Translations under genes and position numbers: made by a program
Assembly: GCF_019578655.1 (NCBI RefSeq)
Contig: NC_063261.1
Span: 496,001-560,000, forward strand
DNA from: Ricinus communis
Lineage: Eukaryota; Streptophyta; Magnoliopsida; Malpighiales; Euphorbiaceae
Direction of reading: 5' to 3'
DNA: 64,000 nucleotides
Notes under the pieces: model-generated
Seen by the model: only the letters and a program-made list of their open reading frames with translations
Databases searched by the model: none
What the model was told of the DNA's origin: nothing
In this document: positions 21,959 to 33,387 of the stretch, piece after piece
How positions within the stretch are numbered: the stretch's first letter is position 1
How the letters are laid out: each line of letters starts with the position of its first letter

Positions 21959-24900
21959 TTTTTGGAGGCCCTTGTTCTGATTAAGAATGTAATATGTAAT
22001 TTCCCCACAACTTTAACTAGGAGACTGTATTAAACACTTAAAAGTGTTGATTCTATCATAGATATCACTGGGGTGCTTTTTAGTTGAAAGGGTAAAAAAA
22101 TTTTGTTTAACTGCAATAGAGTTTTTATATTTTTTATTCTTCAGTTTAGTTTCTCTTTTCATAAGCATTAATGTCAGTATTACCAAATAATAATATAGTG
22201 TTAACAATAATAGATAACATAGTATAAATCAAAAGTAAAATAAAGAATAAAATCTTATGTTTTAAAATTTAAGAAACACAATTAATTAATCAATTATTTT
22301 ATATTTAAAGAATAAAATGTACTGAATATTTTATAATAATGAATTTGATATTTATATAGAATCACCCGAAAATGTTATTGCATATATTGATACCTTCCTT
22401 GCTTAATATGCTCGTACGGCATGAATGGCCTTGGTGTCTTTTAGAAATAGGGGGACGTAGTATTAGAGTGAGGTGTTGAAGGAAGGATGAGTGAAGTTAA
22501 TGGACATGTGCGGAAGGTGACAACTCCGTAGAGTAATGCAGAGTGTAGAGGCAAGTCATTAGATTATTGATGCTAGGGAGGTTTAGAAGAGAAAATGTGT
22601 GGTTAATACACATAGACACACATATATATATAGGGCAAATATTGGTAGAATCCATTCAAAATCGATCAAATTATTTAAATAAATTACTTATAAATCGAAC
22701 CGAGATGAGAATAAATCAGTTTGAACTTAATTAAATAATCCTTTTTTTTTTATAAATATGAATTAACTCGAATCATATATAAAATTTTTAAACATTAACA
22801 TATTAAAATATTTTGTTCGTTATAAAAAAAAAATCATTTGATTAGTCTAATATATTTGGTTAAACTAAATTTTCTTAAATTAAACCAAACCAAATTAAAT
22901 TGTTAGTTCAAATTTGGTATTGTCAAAATTTTGCTCACTGTTAATATTTTTCGAATTGCTTGTGAATCGAATACGTAATTTTAAATATTTTATAAATGAA
23001 TCTTTAGATATTTCAAATAAAACATAAAATTAAGGTCTAATTGTAAATTAAGTTCTGATCTTTAGCATTTTTTTTTTTTGTCTCTTAATATTGCTTTCCA
23101 TTCTTAACTTTGATAGTCTATCTCTCTCCACCTCTTTCATTTACAAAACATATTATGCTTGCAAAACATGTTCATAACTCCATAAATAAAGCACATTTGG
23201 TATAAATCTGGCTAATCACTTACATGTATTTTTTGTTTCATCAAGTGTTTATGGTGTTAACTCGAATTTGGGGATTGTAGTTTTGCTTAAATTTGGAAAT
23301 AAAATTATGCAAAATGTACCATTTAGATAATGACTTAGATAGATATGATGTGACATTTAATTTAGATGCATCGTCTAGCACCTAAAAATCTTGTCTGGTA
23401 TAAATACACCAGAAATATTTGTCGATGATATGAATTGCAAATATTAAAGAATTGGTGACTCAAATATTGCAAAATTTAAAAGTCATTTTAAAAAACTAAA
23501 AAATATTAAAAATTCAGAATTTAAGTTGCAATTATGTCTTAATTAATAATAATAACGATAATTATCATTAAGTAGTAATAGTAGCAAATGTAGATGGTTT
23601 TGTTAGATATTTACATTAATCCATGTAACAAAATGAATGGATAATTGTAATTGTAAATCCTATACATTCAATATATTCTGGAGAAAAAAATATGTGTAAA
23701 ATAAGTAATCAAAATCATCCAAAGGCTCATTTAGAAATTTTCTCAAAAGCTAATCATAAGTTAATTTCTATAAAAACATTAGTGCCCTTGTATAATTCTA
23801 TGCTAAAAAGTTATTGAAGGGGTGGAAAATTAACCAAATTGCAAAAACTGAAAATATGATTGACACAATTAAAAGATTGGACTAAAACTTGACACAAATA
23901 TATACTAAAGGTTTGGATTACCATGTTTAAATGATTTGGCCTGCGATGTTAGCCGACATGAAAGAAACATTCTCTAGATAATATACTCTGATGACAATTG
24001 ACATTATCAAATTTCGCCCAACACTTTCTATATATTGTCAAAATTATCTTTTAGTCCACCAATGATGCGTGGCCGCTGCAATTATAAGGCCAACAGCTAA
24101 AATAACTTCTTGGGTTATGCAGAAGAGATCCGTAGTTATCGTAAGATGAGGAATTGAGGTTATTGTAGTTATGATATACATGATCTTAATCAGTTACGAT
24201 ACAACATTCTACAATGAGTAAGAATCAAGAGACTCGAGTTTTATAATATCAAATATTACATTTTTTTTCCGCAATTAAGAGATTTGAGTCTTATAATGTC
24301 AAATATCATATCTCTTTTTTATGAAATTATGAGCCGACTAAATATTTTATAATAACTAAAAATCAAGAGAATGGAGTTTTACATGACCGAATACCTATAG
24401 AATTATGAGGCGAAAAAATAAATAATATTTTAAAAACGGGTCATAAATTATTCTATTATATCAGTCTATCATCAATTAATTCTCATATTATGTATTTTTA
24501 ACATCACCAAGCGTTAATCTAGCTGGTAAGATATTTTTAATTTTAAATGTGTCAAAAATTGAAATTTTAACTCGTATTAATTATGGATATATACATGTTG
24601 ACACTTAATCCATATAGATTTCCACATGATGGATACGTTTTAGATATGTAATATATATGCCCCTGAAGAAGCACATACATATAACATGCATGGTCTAGAT
24701 AGTTGAGCAAATAATTTTGCTGTTAGTCTAACCCATAATTGAACAAGAAGGTAATGGCCTAGAAAAGTTGTTTAGAATAATGTTAATGTATATATGTATT
24801 TATATGACTAGCCGTTATCATCGTATGAAAAATATATATCTTGAAACATGATCTGCAAATGATCACAAGCTGATAAAAGGAATGGGAAAAAGATATATAA

Positions 24901-25300
24901 AAGCACGAACCCACTTGTTGTATTCTTTTTAGGGGTCATTAGTGCACTAAAGCATTCAAAATATGCACACACTTTTCAAAGGCATTACAATACTTTTCTC
25001 TTTTATTGCAATACTTGTCTCATCCAGGACAGCTTCCACACCTCAAAACTTTTGCAAAGAAAAGATTGGTATACAAAGACAAAGTTTCCACTCCTTATAC
25101 TTTAGCAGTCTTTATTAGAAAAGAAAAGACAAGTATAAGAATGGCTATTTTATCTATAAGGTCACCATCTACATAAAGCTTTTCTTTCTAAGTTACAAGA
25201 GAGAATTTTGCATGAAAGTAAGGGAATTCTTGGATCTGGAACTTCCAATAGCCAGTGTATAATTGAACTCCGACAAAGCAAAAGCCTCCTAATACAACCT
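21959..25300. other. AT-rich intergenic DNA
   Basis: A less AT-rich patch at 22400-22600 has no reading frame I can assign. At 24220-24400 a phrase of the form AAGAGA-TYGAGT-TTATAAT-TCAAATAT occurs two to three times in diverged form. Nothing else recognised. Confidence 0.5.
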
Positions 25301-25387
25301 TTTCTTTCATCTCTCTCTCTCCCCCTCTAACCAGACACTAGTGTTGGGATCCTTCACTCATCATTCTCATATCATAATTCATTAACT

Positions 25388-25483
25388 AAGAAAGAGAGAG
25401 AGAGAGAGAGAGGGTAGCCATGTGGGGTGTGTTCTTACATTGGAAAAACAAAGAGTCTAATTATTTGCAAGACAAGGTATAGC
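25388..25483 (+). other. (GA)n tract followed by a short ATG frame ending at a GT donor-like site
   Basis: A GA microsatellite (about 25390-25412) leads to an ATG at 25421. The ATG opens a 20-codon frame (MWGVFLHWKNKES...) that stops at TAG just after an AAG/GTATAG splice-donor-like junction (about 25477). A GA-rich leader before an ATG is common in plant 5' UTRs. A first exon of an unseen gene is possible, but no downstream exon was found. Low confidence. Confidence 0.15.
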
Positions 25484-27332
25484 ATTAATTAGAAGAAGAA
25501 GACTAGTCAAAAAGAAGAGCTAGCGTGAAAGTTAACAAGAATGTTTGAACACATTTTGGATACTCGATATGATTTTGCTTTGTAATGATTGCATGATTCT
25601 TGTCCTTGATCACTTTGAGAATATGTTTAACTTTAAATCTAATTTGATTATACTTGTTCATACAATAAACTATTACTAGTGCCATGTGAAAAACCATGTG
25701 TATCCAAGTGCAAAGTAACACTCAGTTTCCAATTATAACTTCAGGTAATTCTTACCTACATCAGATATAGATTCCGCAATAAAGAAAAAAATAATATATA
25801 TATATGAATATTTTATACTTTAATATTAAAAAATTGATACGTATTTAATTATTTAAAATTAATAAATATATATATCAATTATCTGTTAGCTTGATGTATA
25901 AATAAAGATACCCCTAGATTAGGTAAAAATCTTCTAATAACTTGTACCAATTTTTTACGTGTTGTGTGGTTTCTGCTATTAATTTGATGATAAATATTTT
26001 CTTAATTTTAAAAATGAGTATTGTACTTTTATTAATATTATATATTTGATAATATTAGATTAAATATATGAAGTAAAAATTTAATGATTAAAATAATTGA
26101 TAATATCAAGACTAAATTTAATATTTTAAGATATTTTCTTTATTTTCTCCAATATCATCAATTAATATAATCTACCAATGTTTGTTAATTTTCTTGCAAG
26201 ATAAGGGTTAAGGTATCTCACTAAATATGGGATAAATTGACTAAACAACTTTAAAATAATTTTGTTGTAATCGAAAGAACATATGCAACTTGGTCATGTT
26301 TACCTCTTGTTAAGAATTGATCCAACGATAGTTTTAGTCGAGAAGTACAAGTACTATTTTTAATAATAAAGGGACTAAAGTGTTAAAAGATGATAAATTA
26401 TAAAGAATTAGCTGCAATATTCCCATATATAAAAGAGGAAAGGAATATAATACGGGGTTTTGTTAGAGTATCATCGTGATATTCTATAATTATAAGTGTA
26501 TTTTTTAGTTATAAATAATCAATCGGTATTTATTTGTATAATATTTAGCTTTTTGCGTGCACTAGTATTTCGATCATACCAGAGGCGAATTACCTCAAAA
26601 TTAATATGTTTAATGAAAAGTAAATTGATTGCACTGATCTAATTTCTATTAAAATGATTGTACGAAAGGATTTAAGGGGCTCAAAATCTTATGAATTCTT
26701 ATCTCTACTTCTAAAAGTTTTATTAAATCTAAATAAAATGACTGTTTTAAGATAAAGAACAACAACTAAAAATGAAGGAAATAAGAATAATAAAATTGAA
26801 AGCTGAAGAAAATAAACTGAGAAAATAGTGTTCATGAAGAATAAAATAAATCTAAATTAAGAAAATTAAAAAACTCAAAGAAAACTTGAATAAGTAAACA
26901 GCTACAGTACTAAAGAGAAAATATTGCTAAGTATTATTGATTTATTGATATGATTTTTGTTGAAATGATTGTTCGTCCTGATTCTGAAGTAAGCTCCTCA
27001 ATTTATAAACTTTCTCAACTTAATGATCATGTCTCTAATAACTGTTTCAACCCACATCATTAATGAAGCAACTTATTAAGGTAATTAAGCACGTGAATCT
27101 ATTTTTAGGAAAATGGTCCATCAACTCTCTCACTTTCTCAAAAGTTGAACGTGAAGTTGTTATCTAGAAGATGGTGGAGTAGAATTCTCCAACTCCTTGC
27201 TACAAGACAATTCTTCCTTATACTTTCTTTTGAAACATCTTTCCATTATGTTCAACTTCTTAAACCAATTGACTCCTTCTCATTCTTTATATTTTGCGTG
27301 TGATGATTCAATAAAGTCTTTGAATCAAGGTT
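25484..27332. other. AT-rich intergenic DNA
   Basis: No gene, RNA gene or element terminus recognised. Confidence 0.5.
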
Positions 27333-27915
27333 CTTCACTGTGCCGCCTTAGGTATTTGAAAAGATTACTGTATCGCCTCAAATATTAGAATCGGTGAAAT
27401 AAATAATCCCTGCATAATGGCTCCTCACTGCATCACCTCAGATATTTGAGTTAGCAAAATAATTACTGCACCTCCTCAAGTGTCTAAGTCAATGACATAA
27501 TTATTAGACTACACCGCCTCAAATAATTGAGTCAGTCCAGTAAATAGTGTGGATTCAACAATATCCCTATATAATGGCACTTCACTGCACCATCTTGGAT
27601 ATTTGAGTCAGCAAAATAATTACTGCACTGTCTCAAGTGTCTAAGTCAGTGAAATATATTATTAGATTGCACCGCCTCAGTTGCACTGCCGCAACTTGCT
27701 AAGTACGTGCAGTAAATAATGTGGCATCGACAACATTCCTGCATAATGACTCTTTACTGCACCACCTTGGATATTTGAGTCAGCAAAATAGTTACTGCAC
27801 CGTCTCAAGTGCCTAAATTAGTGCAATAATTATTGCACCGCCTCAAGTATATGAGTCAATGAAATAATCATTATACTGCAATGCCTCAACTATTCAAGTT
27901 AATGCAGTAATTGGA
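27333..27915. repeat. Hierarchical tandem repeat: about 160-170-bp units made of about 50-bp sub-units
   Basis: Three large units begin ATAATG at 27414, 27571 and 27743 (157, 172 and about 172 bp), after a partial unit. Within each, a sub-unit of about 50 bp repeats about three times: ACTGCACCGCCTCAA, then a TATTTGAGTCAGT-like stretch, then AATAATTATT. Units differ by point changes and one extra insert in the second. No long open frame. It stands out as GC-richer than its surroundings. Confidence 0.72.
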
Positions 27916-28087
27916 CTGCATTAAGTGTTATGTAAATGAGATTGGTGTCAAATTTGGTGGGCTGAGGCAAAAAATATTTTGAATCTAACCAGTATTATTT
28001 TAAATTATTTATTGTTTCGACATGTTCTTCAATTAGCTTATTGGTAAATCTATATATATATAACTTTTAATTATGAGTCCTTCTAAA

Positions 28088-28688
28088 GTACCATATAGCT
28101 ATATGATACGTATAAACTTATAAATAATTGATTTTTATTTTAATTTAATATTTTATTAACATAACTAAATAATAAATTAGTCAACCACATATATATAGTA
28201 TTTAATTATCAATCATTTAGATATACTATATTATTTATTAAAAGTTTTTATGTATTTTAAAATTTAACCAGTGGTACTTGACAATTATGAGATTCATCTA
28301 TATAGTTTTGATTTATATAAACATTAAAAATTATATATAAACTCATTGACAATCTAAATTAGTAGAAGGACATATAAGAATAATAAAACATTTAAACTAA
28401 TATCAAAAATAAACTTTATAATGGTAGAGTACCACAATGATACTCTAGGAAAATCCTTAATTATATATACAAAGAAATTATGTAAATAAATCTCATAATT
28501 ATCAAATAATACTGATTAAATCTCAAAATAGATAAAAAAATTAATAAATAAAATTAACATATTTAGTTGATCAATAACTAAATACTTTATATATTTAGCT
28601 AATCTAGTATTCAATTATGTGAATAGATTATTAAAATTAAAGTAATATTAATTTTCATAAATTCTTATGGTATCATTCACACATGGTA
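28088..28688. repeat. Long imperfect inverted repeat, about 600 bp foldback
   Basis: The left arm (about 28088-28320) matches the reverse complement of the right arm (about 28440-28688) over blocks such as ATGATAC, AGTATTTAATTAT, AATTATGAGATT and the outer TACCAT/ATGGTA ends. The loop is about 110 bp. No obvious target duplication. It could be a foldback transposon or a source of hairpin RNA. Confidence 0.55.
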
Positions 28689-29558
28689 TTTAGAATGACT
28701 TCGTAATATGCTATTGCATAATTTTCATACTTTTATTTATTTATATTACAAAAGAGGAGATGAGAGCTCAAATTTGAAAGGAATAATTATAACTTTAGTA
28801 TTTCAACTTTTTTATTTTTTTCTATTTTTTTATTCAATCAAATATATGAACCTGCTAATTTATATATATTATAGTGTCTCTTGTAGGTTTTATAGGTTAA
28901 AGTAATAATTTAACTCATTTTATATATGAAATGACCTAAATTTGTTTATTTCTCTTTCCTTGCAATTTTTTTCAATATCTCCTTTCCTTTTTTTTCTATA
29001 TTTTTTATATTCTTTTTATTTTTTTATTAAATCATCTTTTAACAATAAAAAGGTAAGATGTTGAATTTTTTTTTTCTTAAAAATTCACTCATCACTTTCT
29101 AAATATTATTTTATTTTTAAAAAATTTAATAGCTTCTAACTTTTTCTCTTATTGTCTTGAGGTGAAAGAATTTTTCTTATTTTTACTTTTTTGAAGTGAA
29201 TGTAAAAAAATAAAGAATAAGAAAATATCAGTAAAATTAATTTATCTTTTAATTTCTTGAGAACAAAAAAAATATTTTTAAAAAGTAGTGCTGAAAATAG
29301 ATATAAACAAAAAAGAAAGAAAATATGAGATTATTGAAAAAAGGGTATTTAACTCAATTTACTATTTAAAATAAGTCATATAAGCAATTTAACTAGTAAA
29401 ACCAGCTAGATACCATATTGAACATTTTTAGAGGGTCCAAACATTTAATTGAACAAAAAAAAATAGTTTAGACACCAAAATAGAAACAATAAAAAAGTTA
29501 AAACACTAAATTTCTAATTTTTCCAATTTAAAATTGTACTCAAACTTAAATATGCATC
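28689..29558. other. AT-rich spacer before the Tat-like LTR
   Basis: Poly-T and poly-A rich; no supported gene. Confidence 0.5.
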
Positions 29559-30979
29559 TGGTAAGCACCCATTTCCTGAATATAGATATTAAGAGAATTA
29601 CGGAAAATCTAATGATGAAAGTTGTTATTCCTGTTGAGTATCACGGAGTTGAGGAAATTCAAAATCCTGATTAGGGTTACGAGTAATTAAGCTAAATATT
29701 ACATTTCAAAATTAAATTAGACTAAATTGACTAAAAAAATTAAATTTTAACCCAAAATTTGAATTTTCCCGTCGTTTTTAATGTTTTCTAGATTTTAAAT
29801 GTCAATAATTACTAAAATATGATTTCTAGAAAGTTTTAATTGATAATTATTTTTTATAATTAAAGATATTTTTATTGGTAATTATCACAAAATTTTATAA
29901 ACTTTTTATTTATTGATTAAAAAAGGATTTTGATAAACCCCTTTAATTATCAGTAATTCTTTGAGATTATTGATAATTAAAGGGATGATAATCTTGGTCT
30001 TTAGGGTTTCCTCTACTTTTTTCATAAATAGAAAAGGATACCTAGACCAAAAGGTTAGTAATTAAATATAGAACGATTGGTAAGAATTTGACATACCTAC
30101 TGTAATTTTCAAAAGTAAACACAAATTCAAAAATACTCTAGATCCTTGAGACTCAAGGACCTGCTCAATATGGTGACAACCTGAAGGTTCTTATAAACTC
30201 ATACATCTCATCATCTTTTCCTCCATTTTTTATGATTATTTTTTGGTTTTGATGTATTAATCTATAAATAGTGGACACATACTTGTTTGTTTGATTACTA
30301 ATTAAGAACAACTCATATAGACTTGGACTTTAATATTTGGACTTTGGCATGCAATCTATACACCATTAGACTAAAAAATTGGTAAATTGAGCTTAATCAT
30401 AAAATCCAATAAGACTTATATGGGCTTTGCCATGCTTAATTAATGAACTGGTCCATCTAGAATTAGGAAGTTAAAACAAACTTTTTTGGCATGCAAGATG
30501 TAGCCTATTTAGTAATAATAGTTAGTAATCCTTGAATTCATAACAATGGGCTAGACTAAGTGGACTTTGATGCATGTAATTTAATAGTTAATTAGAATAA
30601 GTAATTAGTAAGGGTTGGGCCATGCTTAAATAAAATTAGGCTAGAATTAGGTAGGCCTATAACATGTATTAGTTATATGCAGAAAATATTATGCTGCATT
30701 TATAGGGAGTAGAGTATTAACTAATAAAGTTAAAGGTAGGAATACATAGTTAAGGAAGTTGGTTTCCGAATCCATCTGTGGATATGGCAAAGCTTTCTTA
30801 AGGAATCTAGTTATGCCACATAAGAAGTAAAAGTGTCCCAGTCATTTACCTAGGTGGTGACTTCTTTTCTCCGCCCTAGTCTCTATGACTAGTTAGTATA
30901 TTTCCAATTAGGTTGAAAAGCCTTACAGTACCGGAGTGGCTAAGAACACTTAGGTGCGCACTCGAAACCACTGCATACA
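29559..30979 (+). repeat. 5' LTR of a Tat/Ogre-like Ty3-gypsy element
   Basis: It starts TGGTAAGCACC and ends CTGCATACA just before the primer-binding-site-like TGGCAACTCCATTAGGGA (30981-30998). That resembles the tRNA-Arg-type PBS (TGGCGACTCC...) used by Tat/Ogre elements. A second copy of its first half starts at 46805 (TGTAAGCACC). An integrase relic of the same lineage lies 300 bp downstream. Length about 1.42 kb. Diverged and old. Confidence 0.65.
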
Positions 30980-31288
30980 TTGGCAACTCCATTAGGGATA
31001 AGAAAAGTTGATTCCAGTGTATTCTTATTTTTAATTTAATAATTTAATAGTATATTCTTGCATCACTACACCATTTTCACATATTATACACATTGGTCCC
31101 TATAGCTCTGATGGCGTCAGTTAGTACTTTGGCTCTACTCAAATGTCACCAATGTTAGATCCACAACAATTATATTCACTTACCACCCTTTGAATTGCAT
31201 GCAATATCTTCTTCGTGGTCGTTCTCAACTTAAGGGGATAGCTTTCATCGGGGAAATAAGACTGCAACAGTAATGAGTAATGGTATAT

Positions 31289-31775
31289 AATGGTCGCCAT
31301 ATATTATTTCTTGAAGTGGATTGAAACCGAGTCCTTTGCGTGAATTGGAGCCAAGCAGATGGCCAAGTTTGTTGAAAAGAATCTAATCACATGGTTTCGA
31401 ATAATGGTGTTAAGTTCCAAGTAGAATTCAAGACCCTGATGACAAAGTACGAGATTGAACATCACAAGTCCTCACCCTATAGACGCAGGCTAATGGAACA
31501 TAGAAGAAACCAATAAGAATATAAAGAAGGTACTGGCCAAGACAGTGCAAACTTACAAGGATTGGGCAGAGCAACTCCCTTATGCTTTTTAGGGTTTCAG
31601 AACAACTATTCGTACTTCAACAGGGGCAACACCGTATACATTAGTCTATGGGACAAAGGTGGTATTGCCCATAAAAGTTAAGCTAAAATCGCTGAGAACT
31701 GTTGTCGAAACCCAGATACTAGAAGCAAAGTGGCTCAGGGTAAGTATGAGCAGCTAGCCCTAATCAAAGAGAAAT
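31289..31775 (+). pseudogene. Ty3-gypsy integrase relic (Tat-like)
   Basis: The plus strand shows broken pieces of a gypsy integrase core: 'FLKWIETESFA', 'QMAKFVEKNL', then 'NKNIKKVLAKTVQTYKDWAEQLPYA' and 'TSTGATPYTLVYG' followed by 'VVLPIKVKLKSLR'. The last block (GATPYxLVYGxEAVLPIEV) is a hallmark of plant Tat-type integrase ends. Stops and frameshifts interrupt it at several places. Gag, protease, reverse transcriptase and RNase H are missing between the LTR and this piece, so the element is internally deleted. Confidence 0.8.
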
Positions 31776-31799
31776 AAAACAAAAGGAATAAAATAAAAA

Positions 31800-32480
31800 T
31801 GTCCTGATAGGCTGAAAACCCGTAAAGGGTTGCCTATGCAGAAATTAAGGTGACCCGCTAATCGGAAAAACCATAAAAGGCCATCTAGGCAAAAGTAAGG
31901 GTCTTAAGAAGAGAAAACGGCTAGTCAAAAAACCCAAAAGGGACGACTAGCGACAGGAATCTGGTCCTAAGCTCATGCAATGAGTCAGTTAAGCCCAAAT
32001 TGAGTCAATGGCATTCCACAGGATAATGAAATGTAAAAGGTAGATGCTCGAAGCTCGGGCAAGGGGACACGAGCCCCGTATATTAGAAGTGTAACATGCT
32101 AACTCTTCCACTAAGGACAAGTCCAACAAATAAGGGTATCCAATATTGCCCTTCATCTAGTTAGTCCAGCCTCCATGGCCTTGAGGCACAACTATTAAGC
32201 AAACCTATACATGCTTAGGCTTATACATAACAATGTCTCATGGAACAGTCAATATCTATAGCTATTCACCAACCAAATCTGCAAAAAGAAAAATAAGAAT
32301 AAAAAGAAAAAGAATGAAAGAAAAAAAATACTAATTAAAAAGCTCGAAAGGGTGGTTTATGCAAAAATAGAGTCTGCTAAGTCAAAAACCTGGAAGGGTG
32401 GCTTAGACAAAAGTTAAAACATTAGCCTGCTAAGTTGAAAACTCGAAAGAGCGCCTTAGGGAAAAGCTAAGGCGTAAGAA
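31800..32480 (+). repeat. Dispersed repeats of the GAAAACCCGAAAGGGCGGC type
   Basis: At least six diverged copies occur at about 31808, 31857, 31920, 32337, 32378 and 32432. Each has the plan 'gctaaGT-GAAAAcCCgAAAGGGtGgCttAGgCAAAAgtTAaGG'. The inner CCC-GGG and outer GCTAAG-CTTAGC parts can pair, so each copy could form a short stem-loop. They lie between integrase and the antisense ORF, in the 3' non-coding part of the Tat-like element. Confidence 0.6.
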
Positions 32481-32639
32481 TACAAAGAAAAAGTGATTTG
32501 GTTGCATACCTGCAAGAGAATAAGGATAATAGTAAACCTTTAATGGGTCTTGTACATATCTAATATAGTAATGATTTCTACCAAAATCACTGGAACTGGA
32601 TTAATAACATGCTCCACTTGATCAATAATATCAGCAATT

Positions 32640-33110
32640 CAGATATCTCCCCCTCCCTGAGGAAAAATCATAGAAATTGGGCGTAAAGGCAAAAGCTCAT
32701 TATCCAAACCCAAACAGGGATGCTCCTTTCTTTCATGTCACAGTAGGCAATGAGAGAAGTAAGAGTAACAGATTCAACACTAGCATGGGAAAGTACCTCA
32801 GCTAGAGGAATGTTGAACAACTTTACAAGTTTTTTAGAAAAAGGATTATCAAGCTTTGGCAAAGCAATCAGATGGGTAGATCATCAAGACCACCAAGGAT
32901 GTAATGAACTCTTCAATCATTGGGAACAATTCTTGGCCATTGAAATAGAAAACATGGTCTTTTAGGCACCAAAGGTTAGCAACCGAGTGAATAAATCTAT
33001 AGTCAAGCTTGATGTGTTGTAAAGCCTTAAAGGAGAAAAGATGGAAGTATTCAAGCTTGACCCATTCATCACCAGTCAGGGTCTTGAGGGCTTTTTTGCG
33101 CTTCTTTTAG
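32640..33110 (-). pseudogene. Antisense ORF relic of the Tat-like element (plant-mobile-domain-like)
   Basis: On the minus strand, from about 33040 down, runs a frame containing 'LKGLQHIKLDYRFIHSVANLW', then 'HVFYFNGQELFPMIEEF'. It resembles the start of plant-mobile-domain proteins, where '...HVFRFNxxELCPTLEEF' is common. Tat elements are known to carry such an extra ORF in antisense orientation between pol and the 3' LTR. Several stops break it; a 64-codon remnant spans 32862-32668. The assignment rests on motif resemblance only. Confidence 0.45.
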
Positions 33111-33189
33111 TTATATTTTCTAAGCTAGGATAAAGGAATAGCGTTTGAGGAAATCAACGAGGTGCAAGCGTATTTATAAGACCGGAATT

Positions 33190-33300
33190 TGAGTCATAAT
33201 CAAACTTTGTAACTGTAGAGTCGATTGGCTCTACGTATAACTGATCAGCTCTACGCAGAGCAGATTGGCTCATCTCTACAACCGATCAGCTGTGTGATGT
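33190..33300. repeat. Cluster of short palindromic words (GATTGGCTC/GATCAGC type)
   Basis: Variants of GAGCCGATCGGCTC occur four times in 110 bp. The same words recur at 47050-47135 and 48150-48195 in related sequence. They sit beyond the antisense ORF of the Tat-like element. Confidence 0.5.
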
Positions 33301-33360
33301 TTCTTAGTCCCGAAATTTGATATTTGAGGAATTTTCACATTTTGATGCTTGTACAAGTCA

Positions 33361-33385
33361 TATATATATATATATATATATATAT
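33361..33385. repeat. (TA)12 microsatellite
   Basis: An uninterrupted TA run directly before the truncated LTR of the next element; it may mark the truncation point. Confidence 0.9.
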
Positions 33386-33387
33386 TG

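Noticed and set aside
30900..31000. Possible tRNA gene near GGAGTGGCTAAG
   Set aside because: No cloverleaf or B-box match; the region is the LTR end before a PBS.
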